This document shows positions 21,241-34,762 of a stretch of DNA of 64,000 nucleotides, piece after piece. Each line of letters begins with the position of its first letter. Within the stretch, counting starts at the first letter, position 1. The notes under the pieces were generated by a model that was given only the letters and a program-made list of their open reading frames with translations, did not search any database and had not been told where the DNA came from. The position numbers and the translations under genes are program-made. The DNA comes from Hofstenia miamia (taxonomy: Eukaryota; Xenacoelomorpha; Acoela), in the NCBI GenBank assembly GCA_004352715.1, contig SCFE01000008.1, positions 860,844-924,843 on the forward strand, given 5' to 3'.

Positions 21241-24116
21241 TCCTTATACCGTCCCCGCTATTTCAGTACTTGAAATAACTGTTTCAGTAATAGATCAATC
21301 ATGAAGATGACAATTTTTGTTAATCGGATGTTTGTGTTTGCTTTGATATTAATTCTTTTTCTTTTGAAATTATTAAGTTTTTGTACTATTGATTTTGTAA
21401 ATGTGTTTATAACTTTGTAATTTTTTGGAATATGTCTATTTTATATTGATTGATTTATTTATTTATTTTCTTAGAAATATACTTAGTAGCCTTAATATAG
21501 TAGGATAGTTAATATTTAAAAAATAAGTACAATTTTTATAAATTATTACAGTATTGTCCTGCCGGATGTGCTAACTGTTTAAGGAAATCAATTTGAAGTT
21601 TAACATGTTATTTCATAGTCAAAGAAGGAAATGCAAAAAATGAAATTTTTTCACATACCGGTAATTGCTTTTTTCATTACTTTAGGTTGAATCGTTAGTT
21701 GAAACATTTATATTCAAACTGCTTTTACATGAAAATGCCAAGATTCATCTTGAAAATGGTTGAATCATGTCTACATAGAGCTTTCTAGAACCCTTAATTG
21801 AAATTTCAAGTACTAATAATAGCACTCAACATCGCTTTTGGATGTTTTTTCTAGTCGAATAGCAATAGTTTATGCGAAGTTCATTGCATTTACTTAAAAA
21901 TATTAAATTATAATTGAATGAATCCATATAAAGAGAAGAATATAAATGCTTATGCTAACATTATAGATTGCTATGGTAAAAATCGGCAAGAATTATAAAG
22001 TTTTTAAATAAAACAAAACTTTACTGCTTTGGAAATATTGGATTTTGCAGGCATTGCCAACCTGAAGAATAAAACTAAATAGTAAATCCAGATAGTAAGT
22101 TAAAATAGTTTAACTAACTTTATTGTAGGTGCATGAAAGTGGTTTGTTTTAAATATTTTTTCAAAGTTTGTTAGCTTATGGTTAGTGAAGCCTCTTTCAA
22201 ACTGCTAGAAAATTGAAAGTATAAATGACTACTGAATGTCTGAGTAATCCATGATATGCGTATTAAGCATGTTAAACAAAGGAATTCTTCTTATATTGAC
22301 CTACTCTAACTTAGTTTTGAATATCAATTATAAAAAGATAATAGTGGCATAGATTTCAATTCTTCATAGAAGAAAAATCTTCTAAGATCCTGACTTATCA
22401 ACAATTCCTTACATCGAATCTTGAATTTATATCTACCATCTACAATATTTTAGATAAAGTATCCATATTTGAAAATTCAAGTGATGTTTCAAAATATGCT
22501 TAAAAATTTTTACTTAGTGCCTAGGAGGATGTATAAGTATAACTACAAAGGTCGTAGTATGTAAAAATGCATTGCATTACGCCACGGTTTGAATTTTTTG
22601 GATCCGTCCCGACTCCCCTCCTACACTTGTTCATTTGGGTGCATAGATAGAAGGAGTAGAACGTTTCAAAAGCATTTGACATTCCTAAAATGAATTTAAT
22701 ATAGTAGAAAACGAATACATCCGGATCACTATTTCATCATTTATGAAACTAGCTTGCAGCACTCCAAACAGATTCCGATTTCTTACCCTGACAAAATTCT
22801 GAGAGAGCAGCCTAAAATCTACGAGAACTTCTGTTTTATAAAATTCATGTCAATGTTCAAAGCAAATTAGATTTATCCTAGTGAAGATTCATTTTGAAAA
22901 AAAGCAATGTGTCACCAAAACAACGGTAAAATTACCGGCCAAAATGATAAAAAAAAGTTTCTCGTTTTATCTTGTAAAGAGAGTATTTTTTGCTTAGTTT
23001 TAGAGGAATACTTATGAAAATCTAAATTCAAAAAATGTTTATAGTTTCAGCAATCTACAGCTTTGCAATTAGAATGATAGTAAATTTACTTTCTGGAATC
23101 TTTCAATAATTTACTATAAATTGAATTGTTCTGTTTTTTGAAAAAGTAATTTTACTTCAGTTTTTGAACTTAGTAGTAATTTTTTCAGAAGCTGTTTATA
23201 GTAATGAAAGGGGGGTAATCCATAGGATTTACTTGAATGCTTGTATTTTTCTAGTATTGGAGGGGAAGCTATACATAAATTTGAAAGATTTTCGGTTGCA
23301 AATGAATTCAAACACAAATTTCATTTGACACATCCTACTAAAGGAATAATTATGTTTGACTTTAGCGAAAAAAATTTAAAATATATGTATTTGTGTACTT
23401 ATAAATTATTTAATGCTTACTGAGGTCAAATCCCACTGCAATATGAAGCATAATGATTGATAATGCTACTTGCCTAGCTTTATGTAATTTAACTATCATA
23501 ACCAATATACTAACGAAGCAATCTGAAATGTTCCCAATTTATATTCACGGAAAATTAAAACAGGATTAAAGTTATAACAAAGAATTGATATAAATAGAAA
23601 ATATCAAAATTGTGTTTTGCTAGAAATGTAGTTATAATAGTTAAGAATTAGTGTATATGCAATATCAAGTCTTTGCATCACTATGTTTAACTTTCTAGAT
23701 TAAAACAGCATATATATATATATATATATAAAATATAGTTGCATAAATTCAATATAAAATGAAAAAAAAATTGCCGGTATTAACTTTTGCCGCTCAACTA
23801 CTGGCACCGGCTCTAAAATTTCCGACTGGTTCCAACTCTGGTCTGTACAAAAGGCAGCCTTTTGTCTCTCACTGGGCATCCAAAAATTTTTGCCGAATTT
23901 TGAAGAAAGATTGATGAAAACCGACTCAAATCACCCCAATGCTTGATAACAATGTCATTTTTAGTTCTAACTATTTAAGTGATCAAAATAAAAAAATTAA
24001 AATGCTAGAATACATTAAAATTCGATTTTGGACTGCCGTGTCCCGAACTGAATTTAATCAACTTGCACTTAGACGAGTCTCAATGAAGCGGTCACAAGAA
24101 TCGGCCTACTTCAATG
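21241..24116. other. AT-rich non-coding region
   Basis: No recognisable element. An (AT)n tract sits at 23710-23730. Open frames of 40-60 codons preceded by AG (for example 23255-23423) occur, but they are within what chance gives at this base composition. Confidence 0.5.
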
Positions 24117-26107
24117 CAGTGGCGTAAAAAACCCTTAAAAATCAGGGGAGCTTGAAATTCAAAAAAAGTTATGTGAGAGTAGGTAAGGAATTAGACATCA
24201 TTAACAGCTTCGCAATTTCATAATGTCTTTATGATTTATTGAAAAAAATGAAGCACTCATAACTGAGAAGGCACCAGAGGATAGGAGATTCTCCTATCTC
24301 AATCACTATCCCGTTAAGGCGTTCCTTTTCTTGATTTCTTCAATCCTGGTGGTTTTGGCTTCGATACGTCTGACTCAACTGGTTTGGGAGGTCTATCTAC
24401 ACATAAGTAGCTAAAGTTAATGTTCGGCGTTCCTCCCATGTTCGCTAAACCTCAGAATTATTTCAATGCTAGTATGAAGTGTATTTAAATCATTTTTCGA
24501 AAATAGAAATTTTCAATAAAAAAAGGCAATACTTTCAAGTTCTTCAGACTTAGTATAAATTTTCGACAGTGCGTTCGAGCGCATTCACCAATAGCTGTGT
24601 TCATGGCTCTCCAAATAGGCATGGAGAAAATTCTTTGAAAATGCGTAAAAGAACACCAGGTTATTTAAGTTTTTTTTAAATCTGAAAAACTTTCACTCAC
24701 GTTTTGAAATTATGTTCTGTTAGACCTAGTGTAGGTGCCATGATATGATCTCTGACTTTGCAGTTTCAGAGGGCTAGCAATTCTTAGAAGTGCTTGAGCA
24801 ACCTAACTGTGGAAAGAAATTCTTGGAGTAAGCTGATGCACTTTGGATTCAAAAATCATGATTATCTGAGATTTAATTATAGGGAATAATTTTAATCCAA
24901 TTTATGAAATCGGATTCTCATGATGAAATAGTTTTGTACAAATTTTCACCACTTCATGGGTGCACAGTAGAATTGTCAACGAGGAGAACCTTTTAAGCTC
25001 GGCTCGTTTTACTTTTGCGTATTTTTGGCTCCGGCTCGGCTCACCACATAGAACCATTCAATGAGACTTGTTTCAAAACGATATTTTTTTAAAAAATATT
25101 GGCACGTCTGGTGCACAGTCACCAACAATTTGCAAATTTGGAGAAAAGTGCTTGAAAATCTGGGTAAAACCGCCTGTCCTTTTAAAAAGCCCACAAGCTG
25201 TTTAAGGATAATCACTAAGAGACATATTTGAAGAATGCTTATGCTTAAGTTTTGTTTAGCTGGTAAAATTTATTCAATCATCAACGTTTCTAATCTATCA
25301 CAATTTAGATATTTAAAACATTTTTTAAAAACAGTTTGTTGTTCACGCTACTAATAACCAGTTAAAAAATCGATTTAATATTATATAAAACATGCCCTCA
25401 AAAATCCAAACAAAAATAGGTTTGATTCTGTACGCAATCATGCATCGTGAAAAACAATTTCTTGTAAAAAAATGTAGTAGTTTTTATTGTGAAATCTTTC
25501 AAAAACTATTGTTTGCAGCATTATATGAAATTTGCACGTATATTATACGTTTTTGACAATTTCAAGAAAAGAAAATAAATATTTGTAAATAATTACTTTA
25601 AATAAAATATCATAAGCTTATGCAGCACATGATCCAAAATATTGCCCAATTCAAGAAAGCTGAAAAATTCAGACATGCGGAACTATTTTTTGTTTGCTAG
25701 TTGCCTCCTTCAAATATAAAAGAATGTAATATTACACTGGCTAGATGTGATGACAAACTTTTTGCTTGCAATATTTATATTATTTAGGGAAGACATTTTC
25801 AACATTTATTGGTCTTTTCTGAAATAGCTTAAAATTTCCGTTTGCAGCCAATAGCTTTTACTTGGTTATAAAAAGAAATATTGAATCATTGTATTTATTG
25901 TAAGCATTGATAAATGAAATTTCGGCGAGTTATCGCTGTAAAATCTCACTAATAAATTAATAACATAATATTCTGGACGTTTTTTTAGAAAAGTACAGTA
26001 ATTATATAAAAAATTTCGTAGGAATATACTAAAAAGACGGCAAAGTTTAAAAAAATAGATAAAATCTTGATAACATCACATGCAAAAATTTAAGCTTTGC
26101 GCCACTG
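24117..26107. mobile_element. Possible 2-kb non-autonomous hAT-like element
   Basis: The left end is CAGTGGCGTAAAAA and the right end is the reverse complement of CAGTGGCGCAAAGC, the CAG-start form seen in many hAT elements. The 8-bp flanks (cttcaatg and ctgcagta) agree at 5 of 8 bases, which is weak. The interior has no transposase. A fragment of another repeat with agctcggctcg lies at 24968-25090. The pairing of the two ends is plausible but unproven. Confidence 0.35.
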
Positions 26108-27896
26108 CTGCAGTAGTTGATTTCCTCCAGTGTAATTCCTTAACCAAGATATATAACTTGAATTTAAAAAATTTAAATTTACATGCACGAGCAAACATTT
26201 TTTAAAACCACACGTTTTCGCATATTAGAGATAACAATAAATTTTTGATATATTTTCTGCATCGAGAAATAGAAATGACTGATTTAGCTTGAAAAATGAT
26301 TTACATAAAACACTTATAAAATCAAATTCTATGATTGCACATTGTATACAAAACCATTATAAAAATTTACTATTGGGGAATTTTTGTACTTGATTTTCTT
26401 TCAGATGTTTGCAGCCAATACGGCATCCTAATCTGAAGTAGGGATATCGGCAGTGATGAATCTCCGAATAATGACATGTGTCGTTACGTCCACAGTTATG
26501 CACCAACTAAATGAATTTAATAATCGAATAAATTTAAATACAAATCGAAATTAATTCTATTATCAAATAACCGACAGGTTCTCTCTTTTGTATCAATGTT
26601 GGTTTGAAATATTGGTTTTTAAGATTTGTGAAAATCTCATTATGATAATGACGTAAAATTAAAGTTTTACTTTTAATCATTGCAAAAAAATGATTTGATT
26701 AAATTATGACGTATCAAAATTCTGTCCATATTTGAACTTTATCTAAGCATTCTATATATTTGCCTCTGCCTAAAAGTAAGGTAGGAAACTTTCTCATCTC
26801 CACGCAATGAGCTCTCACGCATGAATTCAAACGTGTAAGAAGCTTAAGAAGTTTGCGAATTTGTTATATTATTTCTTTACATTTTGAAACAGGGCTTCAT
26901 TTTACATCTAATAAATCATATACACTTTGCTTAAATTGATGATGAACGCATTAAATTAGAGCTTGTCTAAACGTCAAGTGTGGCACGATGCGCTACATTA
27001 GCAAATGACAGGTATTTCAGGTTGACGTGAACGCCTGCCGAGACAACTGCTTGTTTAAATGTATATCTATGCTTGCGTGCTTGTAGATAAAGAAATAAAT
27101 AAATATATTTACATTGAACAATTTGGACAAATTATAAACTATCAAAATAATAAATCAAATTATAAGGGCTCATGACGTCAACAACAGCAGCACTAACTAA
27201 AATTTGAAAATAACGTGCAGGCAAAGCAAAGCTATGCTCCTATAAAACCTCAGTTAATTATTTCAAGAAGCATAAGTAGTCCTCACAAACAGAATTTGGT
27301 TCTGCTATCGGTATTAGTAACGGTATTGGTAAAGGGTTATTTAAGAGAAAGGTACACTTTAAAGGTGCATTTTCATTAAACTATGCAATGTTGTTAATCA
27401 AAAAAAACAAAATTACTCTTCAACTTGACAAGCGTTTTGGGGTCTACTCTAAGAAGACAACATCGTATCTTGTAATAACACTGAAATTTGGTATCAAATT
27501 TTTCCTCTGTCCGGTTTCGGTTTTGAATCAAAACGATGATCTCGTTTTTTTTGTTATACATCTAAGTATTAATCATAGATTTGAGTTGTCTTCAGCATAG
27601 GCGATGTCACGTGATAAAATTTTATCAATTTTATTCACTCATTTTGTGATATGTGACAATTAGCTGGGACTTTAGTCTACTCTGACGGATGTATAGTTTT
27701 TGTAAAATTTGCATTAGTACACAATTCAAGTAATTACCTTCATTGGGTAACTTGTGCTACATGGCTTCATTAGTTGGTGCCCACCCTTTGACGACGAAGG
27801 TGGAAGTAGGAAACTGAAGACAATGAAGATGAAAGTAATATACGTCATTTCTAAAATATTTATGTAATATATCAATAATATCAAGATCAAATATGC
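26108..27896. other. Non-coding stretch
   Basis: No gene, element end or long open frame that I can support. Confidence 0.5.
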
Positions 27897-27897
27897 C

Positions 27898-28050
27898 TTA
27901 GGCCGCGCGCAAACGATACAACTTTCGTTGCTAAACCAATTATAGCGAGCAATGTGATAGGATAATTTTGAAATAATTTGAATTCCTCCAATGTGAGTTG
28001 TTATCCTAATTGGTTTCGCAACAAAAGTTGTATCGTTTGCCGCGGCCTTA
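27898..28050. mobile_element. Short palindromic MITE
   Basis: A ~150-bp foldback. The left arm begins ggccgcgcgcaaacgataca at 27901 and the right arm ends with nearly its reverse complement (about 28006-28048, tgtatcgtttgccgcggcc). The arms match for about 42 bases with few mismatches. The flanks are tta/tat, compatible with a short TA or TTA target duplication as in Harbinger or Tc1 relatives. No coding capacity. Confidence 0.75.
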
Positions 28051-28269
28051 TATGTCAAGATTACAGCAACAATTCAATACGTTAACAAGTGAAAATCAAC
28101 ACCGTTAAAACTGACGTTTTACGTTAACATGACCATAAAGCAAATCGTTATAACCTGCACTCGGAATTAATTTGCGAATAGATGGAAACGGTGATGCTTA
28201 CGCAAATGTTTACAGTATAGTTAACGGTAATTGTCACTTTAATTTTAAGCAAAAATAATTTAACTTTAG

Positions 28270-28499
28270 TTTGTAGGGTATACTTATCAATAAAACTTTT
28301 GATCCAAGAGTTATGTGAATCTATAAATTTATATCCTCAGCCCTCCTCAAGGTCCATGGTCAACACTTTCAAGAAGATTAACTCGCTGACCGTAAGCAAA
28401 GTTTCATCTCAATATAGCCAGCAAATAAAATTTCAGGCTGAATTCGACCCGCAAAATATAACTATTGACCAAATTTTTTTCGGAAACTATTTCAATTAG
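28270..28499 (+). other. Weak candidate terminal coding exon
   Basis: Preceded by aactttag and open for 75 codons to a TAG at 28497-28499, with a non-repetitive predicted sequence. Length and composition are only slightly better than chance for this AT content. Not recognised. Confidence 0.2.
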
Positions 28500-29772
28500 T
28501 TTTGTCTGCAGTAAGCATACAATAGGAAAGGAAATGGCATTTTGTTAGACGCGAAGAAATAGTTGCTCATTATTGTTAGGTTTGGATAAAGAACATAAGC
28601 CTGTCTTATGTTAGAAAAAAGTTTCGTATGTATTACGGATTGGACTACGTTTATCATTATCATTTCATTCACCTCGATCATGTATATACAATCAAATAAA
28701 TGTTTTAATCTCAGATCTATCTACCTGATTCTAAGAATTTTATACTTTTATGCATCTCTAAAAAAATCAGAACCGCTAAATTTTGACGAGTTTTCAAGTT
28801 TGTATAACAAAAACAGTCCTCTAAGATTTTATCCATAAACCTCATTATAAATTAGGTGGTTTCACAAATCGCACATGATCTGCTTCACCAGAATTTGTAT
28901 GAATAATGTTTTGAGATGGCTCTCTATACATTGGAGTATTTCGTTTTTTAGAAATTGTGGTCCAAAATATGCTTGATGGACTAATTATACTTCATCTTCT
29001 TAAACCCAAGTAGAACTTTGAAAATTCAAAATTTCTTTTTTTTAAATTTCCACTGTTGCCAATCTATGTTTTTTAGAAAATTGAGAAATCTCACTTATAT
29101 TTAAAGTTTCATTGTGTTTTTAATACTATCTAGATGCTTACTTTTCATATATTTTAAATTTAAATTCCTGGAGTATGAATGTATTTTTTGGGTACAACCT
29201 AAACTAATGTTAGTAAAATCTTCATGAAATGATAACATTAGGGTTTTTAAAGGATGGAATTTCTATTGTAAGCTGGCAACCGTCCTAAACAAGAGTTTTG
29301 AGCGGATTTCTCCTGGGGTAACAAACTTACCCCAAATTTAGCCTATTGATGTTTTTGAGAAATCTAAATAAGCAAAGTTATGATTGTTCCCATAATGTGC
29401 GACAAATAGTCCTTAAAAAATCCGGAAAGGCCACAATGCATCAGGTTCTTCCTTCCTATTAGATTAATGCTCAAAATCAAATTATAATTGTTCTTGGGGT
29501 AACAAAATTACTTCAAACTTAGTTTAACCGTTAAATGTTTTTTGGCAAAAGCTAGTCTGAATGGTAGCAAACTGAATAAAAGCAATCCCTTTAAAATTTG
29601 TCATATTTTGCATTTAGTTTCATTAAAATTTCATTAAAAATGATCGTTTCATGTGATGCATTTGGTTGCCACAATTATTACAAATAGTTTCGTCTGCACA
29701 TTTCTTCAACTATTATCAAATGCTATTGAATAGTTGAATAAAAATGCGGTATACCATTCCAATACATATATA
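28500..29772. other. Non-coding stretch
   Basis: Nothing recognisable beyond chance open frames. Confidence 0.5.
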
Positions 29773-31258
29773 CAGTGGCGGATTTAAGGGGGGCTACTAT
29801 GGGACTGCAGTCCCCCCATGAGGAAGCAAAATGTAGTGTAGCTATTAGTATAGTATGTGCAACCTTAGTAAAATTACAAATGAATATCACATTTTTAAAT
29901 TTCAGTTGTTGCAAATCGATCCAAAGGTTTGTCAATTTTTGCAATTTTTCCTGACATTTACCAAACCTTTCCAATTTGTCTTCAAATAATCTTACTCATT
30001 TCTAAGAATGTATCAAAAATAGTGGCTAACCAATATTATGCAATTCATCTAACATACACTAAACTCTGGTATTCAATATATCATAAAAGCTGTTAACTGC
30101 TTTCACAGTATACATAAATGTAAATTTAGACACATTGTTGTTCAAGGGTGTGTCCACAGGGGACTGGAGAGGGGGAGCTTGTCTCCTTAGTTTTCTAAGA
30201 AAATCGCAGGTCTCTACTTAAAAAATCCAGGTCATAGTTACCTTAAGAGAAACTTAATAAAATCTTCATTTCTTTGTAAAAATAACCGAATATATACTAA
30301 AGTCCCAGAAAAAACATAGCTATAAGCTATTTTAGTCCTCAAGATATTTGTTGCTGTTTTTGCTTTCCATCGGCACTTAATGAAGTCAACACAATTTATA
30401 ACGAATAATTATATATTAATGACACAACATTTCAGATGTTCTGTACACCCAAGGAATTTGTTAGATTCCCTGTAGAGTCATCCATATTCAATCCCGCTAC
30501 TCCTCAACAGCAATCAACCATCATCCAACCGCCATGGGTGGGTTATCTTTTGCCATCATTTTTGTGATTCATTGACATTTCGTGAGAAGTGTATTTAGAT
30601 GAACACGGACAAGCATAGCAATTTTCTTAAATGAAAGCTCAACATGCTTTAAAAAGACTTAAAATTTTTTATTTCAGATTCTTAAAACTGGGAATCTAGG
30701 CAAATAGGTCCTTTTCTCTCCAGATTTCACAAAACAATTATGGTAGCATAGTCAATAGAATCCTGAGGAAATTGCCGCATTACTTATCCCGATACAGGAT
30801 CCATGCGACTGATAGTGGTCAATGATAACTAACACAACATGGGACAGGATAAGTACGATACTGAGACCAACTTTTTAATTTCAACTGAGACTGGAACCAT
30901 TTTGATTTAATATTCGATATTATATTTTACTTGCTAAACTTGAATATGTATGCAATATCTCCATTCAATATTCTGTTTGATTAATAATGTAAAATATTAG
31001 CACATTTAATTTTAACTGACTGGGCCAGAAATAGGTGTATCTGCAGTATATATTAATATAAAATTTGATACATTAGACAAATTGACATATTTCTAAGTGA
31101 ATTCGAAGAAACCCAAACTAGAGTTCTTAATAACAACTTAAAAATTGAAAAGTGTCTGACGAATCAAAATTTTATCATGTCTTGAGTGAAAAATATTAAA
31201 CAAAAATTGAGTTTATGATCTTCAGTTCCCCCATCAGAAATTTCTGGATCCGCCCCTG
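29773..31258. mobile_element. Non-autonomous hAT element with 8-bp target duplication
   Basis: A 1486-bp element. The left end is CAGTGGCGGATT and the right end is the reverse complement of CAGGGGCGGATC (10 of 12 bases agree). It is flanked on both sides by the same eight bases, catatata (29765-29772 and 31259-31266), the hAT-sized duplication. The flanks lie in an AT-repeat context, which lowers their weight. No transposase is visible. A second CAGGGGAC-type end occurs internally near 30152. Confidence 0.65.
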
Positions 31259-31259
31259 C

Positions 31260-31290
<31 letters not shown>

Positions 31291-31725
31291 TTCTTGCGCT
31301 ACGTATATGGAAATTCCATTTTTTAACTATAATGTTTACGGTTGTATTTTCACATTTTAACGTATTGAATTTGGACCACTTCCTCAACAAAAAAAGCAAA
31401 AGATAATATTGAAGGCAATAAAATGGAATAAAACTTTGAAAGCTAAACAATAACTAATTTGAAAAATTATTTTAATTCGTAAAATTGTAGTGAAGGTATT
31501 GAATACGGTTAGAGTTTGCATTTTTCGTCGTTTGCGTAAGCAATATTATTGCAGAACCTTCTTCTATTGATCAGAAGCAAATTTCCCGCAAATTGCGCAG
31601 GATTGTAACACATTTCTTAAAACGGTTTGCTTACTTGTTTTAGTATATATACAAATTTTCCATGCTTGGAATTCGTTTGCGCATGAGCATCACGCTCTTA
31701 ATTGTTCAATAACCGTTGAGGTGTN

Positions 31726-31758
<33 letters not shown>

Positions 31759-32193
31759 TTCTTGCGCTACGTATATGGAAATTCCATTTTTTAACTATAA
31801 TGTTTACGGTTGTATTTTCACATTTTAACGTATTGAATTTGGACCACTTCCTCAACAAAAAAAGCAAAAGATAATATTGAAGGCAATAAAATGGAATAAA
31901 ACTTTGAAAGCTAAACAATAACTAATTTGAAAAATTATTTTAATTCGTAAAATTGTAGTGAAGGTATTGAATACGGTTAGAGTTTGCATTTTTCGTCGTT
32001 TGCGTAAGCAATATTATTGCAGAACCTTCTTCTATTGATCAGAAGCAAATTTCCCGCAAATTGCGCAGGATTGTAACACATTTCTTAAAACGGTTTGCTT
32101 ACTTGTTTTAGTATATATACAAATTTTCCATGCTTGGAATTCGTTTGCGCATGAGCATCACGCTCTTAATTGTTCAATAACCGTTGAGGTGTT
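31259..32193. repeat. Direct duplication across a single N (probable assembly artefact)
   Basis: Bases 31259-31724 and 31726-32193 are the same sequence: an (AT)n tract followed by ~440 bases that I could not distinguish by eye, separated by one N at 31725. This looks like two overlapping contig ends placed side by side. Confidence 0.85.
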
Positions 32194-32332
32194 ATAATAA
32201 TTTTTAAAATTCTAATTTTGAAAACTACTCTATTTGAAAAAATTTAAAATTTTTCTTAATTTGGTTAATTTAATGAAAATTAAACATAAGAAAATTTATT
32301 CCATGACAAATTACCAATGAAAGTTTCTATTC

Positions 32333-32509
32333 CAGTGGCGGCGCAAAAAGGGCAAGGGTAGTTGCGCCCCCTAAAATCATGTTTTCATAAAAAAACCTCT
32401 CTAAATTTTATAATTTAAACAGTAAGAGTGCTCTTATTTAGTCAATGTGATAGGGAAATAATGTAACTTGCACCCCCTTCTCCAAATTAAAATACGTTGG
32501 CCGCCACTG
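32333..32509. mobile_element. 177-bp hAT-type MITE
   Basis: Starts CAGTGGCGGC and ends with its complement GCCGCCACTG. The flanking octamers ttctattc and cactcttc share 5 of 8 bases. The inner ends carry G-runs and C-runs (gcccccta, caccccctt) as in many hAT MITEs. Non-coding. Confidence 0.6.
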
Positions 32510-34550
32510 CACTCTTCACAGATTTATTACTACTTTGCAAAATTCTAGGCAATAATAATAACTTTTTAATTATAGGCTAAATTTGACCATAGCTAAAGTA
32601 GTATTGATCAATAGAAAATTAATTGCAACCCATGTTAACTATAGTGCGTGAATAACTTGAAACGCCAAATTTACACGCACTTTATATGAACTATATGCAC
32701 TTGCAAAGACTTAAGAGCAGTGTTTTAAGCAGAGTTAATGCTTAGCAAAGCAATTTTTTGAACATCGCAAAATAGAAGCAAATTTGAATTATATTATGAA
32801 AATGTTTTAAATTTAATAGTAACATTGCATAGATAATAATAGAACAACAAAATTTTTTACAATAATATCATCTTATATTATAAGTTGCTCATTAGAAAAT
32901 CGTAATTTCATATCTGAAAGCATTGCGTTATTATCGGATAATAATAATTATCCTAGAATGCACGTCTGTAAAGCACTTTTAGAGAAACTAATGCACTCGT
33001 TTACATAGGAATAGTTTTGGAAGTATTTCCTTTAATATGAGTATGAGTTATGAGTATCAATCTCGATTGAATTAATATTCACTAAAAGAATATGCATCTA
33101 TCACACTTCCTCTGCCGCAAATTACCAAAATAAAAATGCCTCAATTTTCTGAATTTTATGCATCTTAAATTTGTGAATGACTTAAAATTCGCAAAAAGTT
33201 GTTATAAAGTTTTATCACGTTTGTGAATTAATATTAATTTCGGTTTAAAAGGACTGAAGTTTTGTAAATGAATGCAGTTTTTTCTGTTTAAAAAGGTTCA
33301 AGACAAGATATTAGTTTTAAACGTTTTCGGTCGGTTCGATTTAAATTTGAAAAGGTTCGGCTAGTCTCTGTTTTTGAAAATTAGAGTCACTTGCATTGCA
33401 ACTTTGCGACACGCACTAAGCAGTGAATTTCTTTGGATAACTTGTATAAGGCGTTATTAATATGTGTAGCCTATATCTACTTAGTCCCATGAAAAAATTC
33501 CTTATTCAATTGTGCTGCAATTGCATTATGTTGAAAAATAGGTCATATATTCATATTTCATAAGACTTGCCCCTTCTTCCTCCCCTCCCCACTTTAGTAA
33601 TGTAATTATTGACAAACTAATGAAGTTATTCTTTTATAAATTATCCTATTACCAGGAATGGTCTCTCGATACAGATTGCCCATTTTTCACTAAAATTTAC
33701 TGACAACTTACATCAACTTATATTAGACACTTAGACTTCTCAGAAACGCTCTTGATATTTTTTTTCTCATCTATTTCAAATTTCAATTAAAATATCTTGC
33801 CCAAGTCGGTATAAATGCCCCGTCAAAAATTGGGCTCAAGCCCGGCTCTGTAAAGGCCAGGTTTATAGCCTCGGAACGACTTCTAGCTCTGATATGTCAG
33901 ACATCCAGTAAATTCTGTTATTATTTATGTATATTTTTCAACAATTGAGAGAATGAACTTCATATTTTATTTTAGTTAACTATCAAATTTAAGCAGTAAA
34001 ATTTTGTTAGTTGCAATTAACAGACTTCAACTAATGCCAATTAATTTGTTAAAACCCCCGTGATTAATTTTTTAACATCCATCATATTTAGAATTAAAAT
34101 TTGTAACAATGAGTGCTGAAGATATAGCTTAATATGAATTTTGCAAGCATTCATTTTAAAGTACATATTGATTTAAAACATATATCAACTACATGTAATT
34201 TGTATCATTTTCTTGCTTGGTTTCTAATGTACATGTAATAAGTGCAGACAATGTTCATTGTATTAGCTTTTTCTTTGCAAGGGAATCGGGACGGAGCAGC
34301 CAGGGGTTAGTTTTGGGTTAGGTCTTGTGGTTATTAAACGTCAGTTCGAAGCGATGTTGTAGTTTTCTCATTAATCCATAATATTTATAACGCAAAAACT
34401 TTCAAACTGGAATCAAACCCTGTAACATTTAGAATTAATGTTGTTATATTATTATAAAGGATTTCAACAAAGTTGAGGGATTACTTCGAGTTACAAATTT
34501 ATAAATAAATGTTGTTCCGAGAGAAATTGCAATCACATAACATATTCCAG
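32510..34550. other. Non-coding stretch
   Basis: AT-rich with no supported gene. Short GC-richer islands near 33820-33890 and 34275-34345 resemble decayed transposon ends but could not be paired. Confidence 0.5.
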
Positions 34551-34762
34551 GTGCAAAGTGTAGTCTCAGAGAAGCTTTGATAGAACATTGCCCAGAAAAA
34601 GTTGAGAGTTCTAGATTTGAGAGTGGGATAAGCTCAGAAATTCATTCATTCGAAAATAATGTTAACGAACATAGGGCCACGATAAAACAAAAAATGCGGA
34701 TGTTTTTCCAATCGAATACTGGAAGAACAAATTTCGTGGTTCCACGAATAAATGACGTTTGA
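34551..34762 (+). CDS. Candidate 3'-terminal coding exon, unknown protein
   Basis: Preceded directly by catattccag, a reasonable splice acceptor, and open in one frame (two bases, then GCA AAG) for 70 codons to TGA at 34760-34762. The predicted sequence is balanced in composition (CSLREAL, EKVESSRFESG, GRTNFVVPRIND) and less AT-driven than chance frames nearby. No upstream exon was identified, so the gene is incomplete and its role unknown. It could still be a chance frame. Confidence 0.3.

Noticed and set aside
22370-23423. Three AG-preceded open stretches (22370-22502, 22695-22870, 23255-23423)
   Set aside because: Each ends in its own stop and each is 40-60 codons, which chance produces often in DNA this AT-rich. 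No consistent gene model links them.
31196-31918. Identical 70-84 codon ORFs on both sides of the N at 31725
   Set aside because: They are copies created by the duplicated contig end, low in complexity at one end, and not genes.
32333-32509. Possibility that this is a fragment of the 29.8-kb hAT element
   Set aside because: It has its own matched inverted ends, and its interior is unrelated to 29773-31258, so it is kept separate.
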